NCBI GenBank assembly: GCA_945861415.1
Contig: CAMAUV010000010.1
Coordinates: forward strand, 28,126 to 92,125
From: Akkermansia muciniphila
GTDB taxonomy: Bacteria; Verrucomicrobiota; Verrucomicrobiia; Verrucomicrobiales; V1-33
DNA: 64,000 nucleotides
Reading direction: 5' to 3'
This document shows positions 9,749-17,558 of the stretch, one piece after another. Numbering within the stretch: the stretch's first letter is position 1; the number at the start of each line of letters is the position of its first letter. The notes below the pieces were generated by a model. That model did no database searches and was not told where the DNA came from. It saw only the letters and a list, made by a program, of their open reading frames with translations. Both the position numbers and the translations under genes were made by a program.

Positions 9749-11362
9749 ATGGGCAAGAAATTCTACATCACCACGGCCATCGACTACACCAACGGTCCGC
9801 CACACATCGGTCATGCTTATGAAAAGGTGCTGGCCGATGCCGTTGCCCGCTGGTTCCGCCTCTCCGGACGCGAAGTATTCTTTCTTACCGGCGTAGATCA
9901 GCACGGTCAGAAGGTTCAGCAGAGCGCGGAGAGAGCGGGGGTGACTCCGGAGCAGTTCGTAAAAGACGTCACCGCGAAGTTCCTGGAACTTTGGGAACGC
10001 ATTGATGTGCGCCCCGATGGCTGGGCGGAAACCGTGGATCCCCGCCACAAATTTGTGGTGCGCGCCCTTCTCCAGCAGATGTATGACGCTGGACAAATTT
10101 ACAAAAAGAAGACCACCGGCTGGTATAGCGTGCGGCAGGAGCAATACGTCAACGACAAGGACCGCAATGAGCAGGGCGAGTTCGGACCTGAGTGGGGCCA
10201 AGTGGAGGAGCGGGAAGAGGAAAACTATTACTTTCGCCTCAGCGATCACGCGGAATGGTTGCAGCAGTTTCTCGCCTCCCGTCCGGACGCGGTATTCCCC
10301 GCCAACCGCCACAGCCAGCTGGTGAATTCCCTAGCGGACAGCGGCGGCATGGACCTGTGCATTTCACGCCCCAAGAGCCGTCTGCGCTGGGGGATCGAAC
10401 TGCCGTTCGACGAAGACTACGTGACCTTTGTGTGGTTCGACGCGCTCACGAATTACATTTCCTTCGCGGGGTATCGCGACCCAGCGCCCGGGACCAGCGG
10501 ACTTCCTGATTTCAACGATCTATGGCCGTGCGATGTTCACATTATCGGCAAAGACATCCTCATTCCGGCCCACGGCATTTACTGGTACATCATGCTCCAC
10601 GCCGCCGGACTGAAGGATGAGGAAATGCCGAAACTCCTCGTCCATGGGTTCTGGAATCTGGAGGGCCGCAAATACAGCAAGAGCGAGGCCGTGGAAGCAA
10701 AGCCGCTTAAGGTGCTGAAAGACCTCACGCCGCACGGAATCGCCGACAGCGTGGGCAAGGATGGCCTGCGCTACTTTCTGCTCGCGGAAATGACCACCGG
10801 CCAGGACGCCGACCTCAGCGAAGAGCGCATCCTCACGCGCTACAACAAAGATCTCGCCGACATCCTCGGCAATCTGCTTAACCGCACGCTTAACATGGCG
10901 CGGAAGTATCTCAACGGAGTGCTCGTCAACACCACGCACGGCAGCGAAATGCACCAAGCCCTGCGCGCCGCGGTCACCGCCCTTCCCGGCCGCGCCGCCG
11001 AGCACATGAGCGCGTGGCAAATTCACAAAGTGCTTGCCGATGTCATCGACACCGCGCGCTTGGCGAACGCGTTCATCGACAAGACCGCGCCCTTTAAGCT
11101 CGCCAAAGACCCGGCGAACGCCGATGCCGTAGCCAGTATCATGGGCCATGTAATCGAAACCCTAGCGCACCTCAGCATCATCCTCAGCCCCGCCATTCCC
11201 TCCACTGCCACCCGCATCCAGGAACAACTCGGCTGGTCCCCGCCTGCGGGATTCACACTGGCGGATCTGAAATGGGGCCTGCTCCCCGCCGACCACACCA
11301 TAGGCCAACCGCAGCCGCTCTTCCCCAAGGTCCTGCCGCCAGCGGAAGCCCCTGGGTCCTGA
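9749..11362 (+). CDS. metG: Methionyl-tRNA synthetase
   Basis: [37 protein letters not shown] at the KMSKS position; anticodon-binding domain. Start ATG at 9749. Confidence 0.95.
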   Translation: MGKKFYITTAIDYTNGPPHIGHAYEKVLADAVARWFRLSGREVFFLTGVDQHGQKVQQSAERAGVTPEQFVKDVTAKFLELWERIDVRPDGWAETVDPRHKFVVRALLQQMYDAGQIYKKKTTGWYSVRQEQYVNDKDRNEQGEFGPEWGQVEEREEENYYFRLSDHAEWLQQFLASRPDAVFPANRHSQLVNSLADSGGMDLCISRPKSRLRWGIELPFDEDYVTFVWFDALTNYISFAGYRDPAPGTSGLPDFNDLWPCDVHIIGKDILIPAHGIYWYIMLHAAGLKDEEMPKLLVHGFWNLEGRKYSKSEAVEAKPLKVLKDLTPHGIADSVGKDGLRYFLLAEMTTGQDADLSEERILTRYNKDLADILGNLLNRTLNMARKYLNGVLVNTTHGSEMHQALRAAVTALPGRAAEHMSAWQIHKVLADVIDTARLANAFIDKTAPFKLAKDPANADAVASIMGHVIETLAHLSIILSPAIPSTATRIQEQLGWSPPAGFTLADLKWGLLPADHTIGQPQPLFPKVLPPAEAPGS

Positions 11363-11368
11363 CCCGCC

Positions 11369-12406
11369 ATGCGCCTTCTGACATGGCCGGATTGCAGCGC
11401 TGACCGTTTCACGCAGGTCATCGACGTGCGCTCTCCGGGAGAGTTTGCGGAGGACCACATTCCCGGAGCGGTGAATCTTCCTGTGCTCAATGATGTCCAG
11501 CGGGTGGAGGTCGGCACCTTTTACGTCCAGGTTTCAAGGTTTGACGCAAGGCGACTGGGAGCGGCCATGGTGGCACGGAACATTGCGCATCATCTGGAGC
11601 ACTACTTTAAGCCTCACCCGGAGCAGGCTCGATTTTTGATCTATTGCTGGCGCTGCGGCCAGCGGTCGCGAAGCATGGCCACGATCCTCAATGCCGTGGG
11701 CTGGAACGTCACGTTGCTCTCTGGCGGCTACAAGGCCTACCGCCGGAATGTCCGGGAGACCATCGCGGCGAAAGCGCCCCAACTTCAGTGCCGCATTCTC
11801 AGCGGACTGACCGGGAGCGGCAAATCCAGACTGCTGCGCTGGATGGCCGCGCACGGACATCAGGTGTTGGACCTAGAAGACACCGGAAAACACCGGGGTA
11901 GCTTGCTAGGAGAGGAACCAGGCTTGCCGCAACCGTCCCAAAAGCGCTTCGAGACTCTGCTCGCTCACCAGTTGGACAGCTTTGATTTGTCGAAGCCCGT
12001 ATGGATCGAGAGTGAGAGCAAACGCCTCGGCAAGCTCTGGATTCCCGAACCGCTCTGGCAGGTTATGGTCGCCGCGCCGGTGCATGAGCTCGTCGTGCCT
12101 GCAGCGGCCCGGGCGGAATTCTTGCTGGGAGACTACGCTCACTTCACGAAGAACGCCGCGGCGCTTTCCGCCAGACTGGAAACACTGAAAGAGTCCGCGG
12201 GCGGAAAACGGCTGGCGGAGTGGCAGGAGCAAATCCGGCGCGGAGAATGGCGGGACTTCGTGCTCAGTCTGCTGGAGCATCACTACGACCCCTGCTATCG
12301 CCGCTGCAAAAACTTCCTGACAGTAACCAGCCATGAGATTGCGGACCTGTCCGACTGGTCCGAAACCTCCGTCATTCCTGCGCTTGAACAGCGCCTCACT
12401 TCCTGA
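11369..12406 (+). CDS. mnmH: tRNA 2-selenouridine synthase (rhodanese + P-loop)
   Basis: VIDVRSPGEFAEDHIPGAVNLPVLNDVQRVEVGTFY; YCWRCGQRSRSMATIL; LSGLTGSGKSRLL P-loop; DLEDTGKHRGSLLG; WIESESKRLGK. Confidence 0.93.
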   Translation: MRLLTWPDCSADRFTQVIDVRSPGEFAEDHIPGAVNLPVLNDVQRVEVGTFYVQVSRFDARRLGAAMVARNIAHHLEHYFKPHPEQARFLIYCWRCGQRSRSMATILNAVGWNVTLLSGGYKAYRRNVRETIAAKAPQLQCRILSGLTGSGKSRLLRWMAAHGHQVLDLEDTGKHRGSLLGEEPGLPQPSQKRFETLLAHQLDSFDLSKPVWIESESKRLGKLWIPEPLWQVMVAAPVHELVVPAAARAEFLLGDYAHFTKNAAALSARLETLKESAGGKRLAEWQEQIRRGEWRDFVLSLLEHHYDPCYRRCKNFLTVTSHEIADLSDWSETSVIPALEQRLTS

Positions 12407-12419
12407 CACGCGCACGGGC

Positions 12420-12800
12420 ATGCTCAAGATTTACGTTTATGCCAAGTGCTCCACCTGCCGCGATGCTTTGAAATGGCTCCGTGTCCGCGGAATGAAGTTT
12501 AGTGAGCACGCGATCCGGGAAACTCCGCCTGCACCTGAGGAACTCGCCGCCATGCTCAAGGCCGCGGGCGGAAATGTGCGCCAGCTATTCAATACCTCTG
12601 GCACAGACTACCGGGCGCTTGGCCTCGGGGAAAAACTCGCTGCCATGAGCCCGGTGGAAGTTTTGAGCTTGCTCGGATGCAATGGCAATCTTGTGAAGCG
12701 TCCGTTCGCCATCGACATGAAGAGCGGCGTTTTCCTAACGGGATTTCGTGAGTTACAGTGGGATGCGGCGTTTCCGGAAGGTGCTGTATGGCCCGTATAA
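12420..12800 (+). CDS. ArsC/Spx family thioredoxin-fold protein
   Basis: MLKIYVYAKCSTCRDALKWLRVRGMKFSEHAIRETPPAPEEL...FNTSGTDYRALGL...LVKRPF; CxxC active-site region. Confidence 0.85.
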   Translation: MLKIYVYAKCSTCRDALKWLRVRGMKFSEHAIRETPPAPEELAAMLKAAGGNVRQLFNTSGTDYRALGLGEKLAAMSPVEVLSLLGCNGNLVKRPFAIDMKSGVFLTGFRELQWDAAFPEGAVWPV

Positions 12801-12827
12801 TTTGGAAATTGCGGACTGCAGCGGAGG

Positions 12828-13559
12828 TCAGGCGAACCGCATCACTTTGGACAAAAATCGCTGCGTGATTTCCTCCCGAGGACTCTCTAAAACGCCGGCC
12901 GCCGTGCCATGCTCAGCCACTTTACCCGCGGCGATGAGTGCGATCTGATCGGCCACGGCGCGTGCAAATCCCATCTCGTGCGTGCTAAGGATGATGCGTT
13001 GTCCGCCGGTGGCCAGTTCCCCGATAAGCTCCAGCACTTCCGCTGTCATTTCCGGATCCAGCGCGCTGGTGGGCTCGTCGAGGATGAGAATCTCCGGCCG
13101 GTGGGCGATGGCCCGGGCGAGACCGACCCGCTGTTGCTGGCCCCCGCTGAGCTGTGCGGGCAGTTTATGCGCGTGCGCGGCAAGGCCGAAGCGTTCGATG
13201 CTTTCGTCCGCGAGCGACTTGGCCTTCTCCGGTGCATGACCGTGCACTTTTTCCAGGGGCAGCGTCACATTCCGGTACGCAGTGAGGTGAGGGAAGAGAT
13301 TGAATTGCTGAAAGAGGAATCCATTGCGCCGCCGCCATGAGAGGCCGCCATCCTTGCCGCTGGGGTCCACTCCATTCACCGCCAGCGCACCGCTCGTCGG
13401 CAACTCAAGCCCGCCGATGGCCCGGAGCAGCGTGCTTTTTCCGCCGCCGCTGGGGCCGATGAGAGCCATGACGCGCGCGCCCTGAACCTCAAGGTCCAGC
13501 GCATCCAGCGCGGCCAGCGGGCCATAGCGTTTCGTGAGGGCGGCAGCGGAGATGTCCAT
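12828..13559 (-). CDS. Amino acid ABC transporter ATP-binding protein (GlnQ-like)
   Basis: Walker A GPSGGGKSTLLRAIGGLE, LSGGQQQRVGLARAIAHRPEILILDEPTSALDPE. Confidence 0.93.
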   Translation of the reverse strand: MDISAAALTKRYGPLAALDALDLEVQGARVMALIGPSGGGKSTLLRAIGGLELPTSGALAVNGVDPSGKDGGLSWRRRNGFLFQQFNLFPHLTAYRNVTLPLEKVHGHAPEKAKSLADESIERFGLAAHAHKLPAQLSGGQQQRVGLARAIAHRPEILILDEPTSALDPEMTAEVLELIGELATGGQRIILSTHEMGFARAVADQIALIAAGKVAEHGTAAGVLESPREEITQRFLSKVMRFA

Positions 13560-13562
13560 AGT

Positions 13563-14354
13563 TTACATGGTGTAGCGGAAGCGCCGTTCCATCCAGTGAG
13601 CGAAGCCCGCGATGGGCAACGTGATGAGCAGATAGCCGATACCCAGCATGATGAATCCCTCAATGCCGCCATAGGTCGCGGAATTGTAAGTCCGTGCCCC
13701 GTAAGTGAACTCCATGATGCCGATGACGCTTAGCAGCGAGGAATCCTTCACCAGCGTGACGAACTGCCCCGCCAGCGCTGGCAGAACGCGGCGCAGCGCC
13801 TGTGGGAAAATCACGTAACGAAAGACCTGGACGCGGTCGAAACCCACGGCCCGCGCACTGTCGATCTGGCCCTGTGGGATGCTGTCCAGCCCGCCGCGCA
13901 GGATTTCGCTGAGATAAGCCGCCGTAAAAATGGATAGCAGCGCGATCCCTGCTGCGATTTTTCCCTCCGGTCCGTCGAGGTGAAAAAACTCCGACACTGA
14001 TTTCTGGGCGAAGACCACGTAATAGCCGATGAGCACGAGGGTGAGCAGCGGCATGCCGCGCACCAATTCCACAAATCCCCTCGTAAACCAGCTGACCGTG
14101 CGCAGTTTCGTCCGGCTGCCCGCCACCAGCAGGCCAGCCACAAGACAGGAGCCCGGTAGCGCCAAAAGGGAAATCCACAGCGTCCGGCCCCAGCCGTCTA
14201 GCAGGTGCGCCCGGTAGTCCCATGCCCGCGACCACTCCCACGCCGTATCCAGATTGGCAAACACCCACCAGAACAGCGCACAGACAAACGTCACCAGCAG
14301 CAGCCCCACGGCAGCCTCCAGCAAGAGTCGCTGAGCGCCGGGGCGGGCGGACAT
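13563..14354 (-). CDS. Amino acid ABC transporter permease (HisM/GlnP-like)
   Basis: Multi-TM protein; FVELVRGMPLLTLVLIGYYVVF; AYLSEILRGGLDSIPQGQIDSARAVGFDRVQVFRYVIFPQALRRVLPAL. Confidence 0.92.
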   Translation of the reverse strand: MSARPGAQRLLLEAAVGLLLVTFVCALFWWVFANLDTAWEWSRAWDYRAHLLDGWGRTLWISLLALPGSCLVAGLLVAGSRTKLRTVSWFTRGFVELVRGMPLLTLVLIGYYVVFAQKSVSEFFHLDGPEGKIAAGIALLSIFTAAYLSEILRGGLDSIPQGQIDSARAVGFDRVQVFRYVIFPQALRRVLPALAGQFVTLVKDSSLLSVIGIMEFTYGARTYNSATYGGIEGFIMLGIGYLLITLPIAGFAHWMERRFRYTM

Positions 14355-14355
14355 T

Positions 14356-14859
14356 TTACTTCTTCTCCTTTTCCGTCTTCTGCGCTCCGGACTTCTTGTC
14401 ATCTTTGGCAGCGGCTTCCTCGATGACTTTGATCTGGGCGGGATCGCTCAGCTTGATCTGCAGTTTCCCGTCGCCGCCATTCTTTGGCTTATACTCCATG
14501 ATCTCGCCGGTCGCTTCGATCTTCGCAAACTTGTAGATCTTTGCCGGGCTTTGCCCCTCGGGGAATTTTGCGTAGCTGTCCTTCCACGTCACGAGGGTGA
14601 ATTTCTCGCCGTCCATGGCCAGCCACGTCATGCCCAGCCTTTCATTGGAACTCGCACCAGTGACCTTGCCGAACACCACGGCTTTCTTGCCCAGCAGCTT
14701 GCGCACGCCCTCCATGTCACCGGCGGAAACGCGTGGTAGTTCCTCCACCGCACTTTCTGCCGCCGGGGCGGGCGCGGCCTCCTTTTTCGCGTCATCGGCG
14801 GCAAAAACCGCACGTGGCAGAGGGAGCATCAGCAGGGAGAGAAGAAGTGTGGTTTTCAT
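14356..14859 (-). CDS. Secreted protein, possible OB-fold-like domain, Lys-rich C-terminus
   Basis: Signal peptide MKTTLLLSLLMLPLPRAVFA; AVVFGKVTGASSNERLGMTWLAMDGEKFTLVTW; directly upstream of the ABC permease. Confidence 0.5.
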   Translation of the reverse strand: MKTTLLLSLLMLPLPRAVFAADDAKKEAAPAPAAESAVEELPRVSAGDMEGVRKLLGKKAVVFGKVTGASSNERLGMTWLAMDGEKFTLVTWKDSYAKFPEGQSPAKIYKFAKIEATGEIMEYKPKNGGDGKLQIKLSDPAQIKVIEEAAAKDDKKSGAQKTEKEKK

Positions 14860-14954
14860 GGCGAGATGTTGTTGGATTACGTAGCCATCTATCGCCGCCG
14901 TGGACCGTCACGCAAGAGATTAGGAGGATTCCCCCGGCGAAAGGGTCTCCATCA

Positions 14955-15153
14955 ACGCGGGACCGTGCCTTCTGAATTTCCGGCGCATCAATCCCAACTT
15001 CTCAAAAGTGCTGGGGTATGCGGATAAGGAGATTATGTAGCAGCCGTTTGCTTCATTTATCCATCCGGAGGATTTAGAGCCCACGGCGGAAGCCATTAAG
15101 AATCTCACCTTGGGCCGGCCGGTGGTGCGGTTCACCAACCGCTACCGACCGCC
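14955..15153 (+). pseudogene. PAS-domain gene remnant with in-frame TAG
   Basis: Forward reading: RRINPNFSKVLGYADKEIM*QPFASFIHPEDLEPTAEAIKNLTLGRPVVRFTNRYR, a PAS-like pattern interrupted by TAG, with no start codon or remaining domain. Confidence 0.5.
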
Positions 15154-15166
15154 GTTGAGTTCCGAC

Positions 15167-15328
15167 CTAGCATTTGACCCTCGCCTCTTCGGATTGGGCG
15201 CGTTCCGTTTCGTTCAGCTTGCCATCCTTGTCCGCATCAAAGTGCTGACGAATCCGGTTCCGCAGTGCATACGGAGGCGGCTGGCCTCCGGCGGTGGCGA
15301 TGGGTATTGTGTGCAGTGTCGTTTTCAT
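15167..15328 (-). CDS. Small EF-hand-like peptide ORF
   Basis: 53 aa MKTTLHTIPIATAGGQPPPYALRNRIRQHFDADKDGKLNETERAQSEEARVKC containing a DxDxDGxLxxxE loop. Confidence 0.35.
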   Translation of the reverse strand: MKTTLHTIPIATAGGQPPPYALRNRIRQHFDADKDGKLNETERAQSEEARVKC

Positions 15329-15494
15329 GGTGTGGGGGTGAGAGTTTGGTTTGTTTGGAGATTCAACGCGCTGCACGTAGCTGCCGGCATTGAGTCCGCA
15401 AACCGGTCGGCGGTTACAGCTTCCTTCCGATTTCTTCACCTTGGCATGGATTCGCGTGGTTGCATCCCGGCTACCGGGCGTTATCCCGCAACAA

Positions 15495-16889
15495 ATGGAT
15501 GAGGAGCACGAAATAAGCAGCCTGCAGGAGCGACTGATCACCGCGATGCACGACGGTGACTCTGACGCCGCCAGCACACTACTGCCCGAACTCCACCCCG
15601 CAGAACTCGCCGCCGCCTACGAATCCCTGCCCGAAGAGGAACGCGCTGCCCTGCTCACCCTCATCCCCGCAGAATCCCTTCCTCCCTTCTTTCAGCAACT
15701 TCCCGCCTCTGACGCCGTTTCCATTCTCGGGGGAATGCCCGACGGCCCGCTCGCCAACACGCTTGAGGAAATCCCCGACGACGTTCTCGTCGACCTCCTC
15801 CAGGAAATGGAAGGCTTCCAGCGCGGCCACACCTTTCACCTCCTCTCCATTAGCCGCCGCCGCGCCGCCCGCGAGCTTCTCCACTACGGGGAAGACACCG
15901 CTGGCGGGCGCATGACGACCGCCTTCGCCTCCCTGCAGGAGGACATGACCGTGCGCGAGGCCATCGAGTCCCTCCGCCGCGTTGCTGACGAAGCCGAAGT
16001 CCTCTCCCGCATCTACGTTGTCGACTACGAAGGCCTCGTCCTTGGCAAAGTCCGCCTTCGCGACCTCACCTTCGCCGAACCCGACACCCGCATCTCCGCA
16101 ATCAACGACGGCGACACACGCGCCGTGCTCGCCAGCACCGACCAGGAAAAAGCCATGCGCATCATGGTGAAGTACGACATGCTCGCCCTGCCCGTGCTAG
16201 ACGATGACGGACGCCTCCTTGGCCTCATCACCCACGACGACGCGCTCGAGATTCAGGAAGAGGAAAGCACCGAGGACCTTGAGCGGCAAAGCGGTATCGC
16301 CGGCGACTCCGCCGACGAATCCTACCTGAACACCCCCGTCTTCCGCCACGTCCGCCGCCGCCTTGGCTGGATCATCTCCCTTGCCTTCCTTGGGCTCATC
16401 TCGGGCGGCGTCATCTTTTCCTATCAAGACCAGCTCAGCACCGTCTTCGCGCTCACCATTTACCTGCCCATGATCGTCGCCGCCGGCGGCAACACCGGCG
16501 GGCAGGCCGCCACCATGGTCGTGCGCGCCATGTCCCTCGGCGAACTCACCCCCGGCGCCTTCCTCCGCGTAGCATGGAAGGAATTTCGCGTCGGCCTTAT
16601 CATGGGCGTTGTCCTCTCCGCCTGCATGGTCACCCAGATCTATCTTTTCCATCCCGGGTTTATGAAACTGGAAGGCGCCCTCATTGGCCAGTTCGCCTCC
16701 ACCGTGGGCCTCGCCCTGCTCATGCAGATCACCGCCAGCACCCTCATCGGCGCCATTCTACCTATTGGCGCCCGCGCTATTAAGCTCGATCCCGCCGTCA
16801 TCGCCAGCCCCGCCATCACGACCATCGTCGACGCCACCGGCCTCCTCATCTATCTCAACCTTGCCCGGGGCATTCTGCATCTGGGATAG
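15495..16889 (+). CDS. mgtE: Magnesium transporter MgtE
   Basis: MgtE N domain, CBS pair (DTAGGRMTTAFASLQEDMTVREAIESLR...), TM domain MIVAAGGNTGGQAATMVVRAMSLGEL. Confidence 0.95.
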   Translation: MDEEHEISSLQERLITAMHDGDSDAASTLLPELHPAELAAAYESLPEEERAALLTLIPAESLPPFFQQLPASDAVSILGGMPDGPLANTLEEIPDDVLVDLLQEMEGFQRGHTFHLLSISRRRAARELLHYGEDTAGGRMTTAFASLQEDMTVREAIESLRRVADEAEVLSRIYVVDYEGLVLGKVRLRDLTFAEPDTRISAINDGDTRAVLASTDQEKAMRIMVKYDMLALPVLDDDGRLLGLITHDDALEIQEEESTEDLERQSGIAGDSADESYLNTPVFRHVRRRLGWIISLAFLGLISGGVIFSYQDQLSTVFALTIYLPMIVAAGGNTGGQAATMVVRAMSLGELTPGAFLRVAWKEFRVGLIMGVVLSACMVTQIYLFHPGFMKLEGALIGQFASTVGLALLMQITASTLIGAILPIGARAIKLDPAVIASPAITTIVDATGLLIYLNLARGILHLG

Positions 16890-17258
16890 AGTAGAGAAAA
16901 GAAAACCGCTGCCGTAGTGAATGGGATTGCGCAGAAACTTAGGCGCTTTTCCTGCCCGCATCGGCGTTCGCATTGCCTCCGCCACTGCGGAAGCGGAATC
17001 GCTCATTCGGAGGCATCTTGAATTATTAATCCACTTCAATCATCCGCATTTGAACGACGCGCTCATCAACTGCGTCAACCTGCTCATGGAGATGCGCGAC
17101 ACACAGGCGCAGGTCGGAGAGGAGATCGAGAACTTACTGAAGACTTCCCGCAGTCTAAAACGTCAATGAGCTCATCCCGCAGATTAGCGATGCCGGCAGC
17201 CGGACATGGCGAGCCCATCGGGGCATTCAATTCAGTTCGCCCCGATTGATGGCGCTTT

Positions 17259-17552
17259 TCAACAGAGAGCTACTAACTTGAAGTCGCCTTTAAGTGGAGC
17301 CGATTGCGCCAAACGGGAGGCTTGCCAGCCATTAGCCGATGGTTGATTACGGCAGGTTGAGATGAGTGACCAGTGCCCCAGCAGCCATTGCCTCAATTTG
17401 CCCTCAACGATTAACTCAGCTAGTAAGGCCAAAGGCAGGAGAACGCAGCCAACTACTCCGCTCTACCAGCCGTGAATTGAAAAACCAAATGCGATCCCGA
17501 GAGTTACAGAGAAGCCAGTTATCAAATAACGGCGAAGTTCTTTGAGTGGCAT
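17259..17552 (-). pseudogene. Small membrane protein ORF interrupted by in-frame TAG, 6 nt after the mutS stop
   Basis: Minus-strand reading MPLKELRRYLITGFSVTLGIAFGFSIHGW*SGVVGCVLLPLALLAELIVEGKLRQWLLGHW...; two hydrophobic segments flank the TAG at 17463-17465. Confidence 0.35.
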
Positions 17553-17558
17553 GCTTAG

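Noticed and set aside
9575-10312. N-terminal extension of the nuoB ORF
   Set aside because: Upstream part is antisense to metG; NuoB begins naturally at MAEATLTN (9574).
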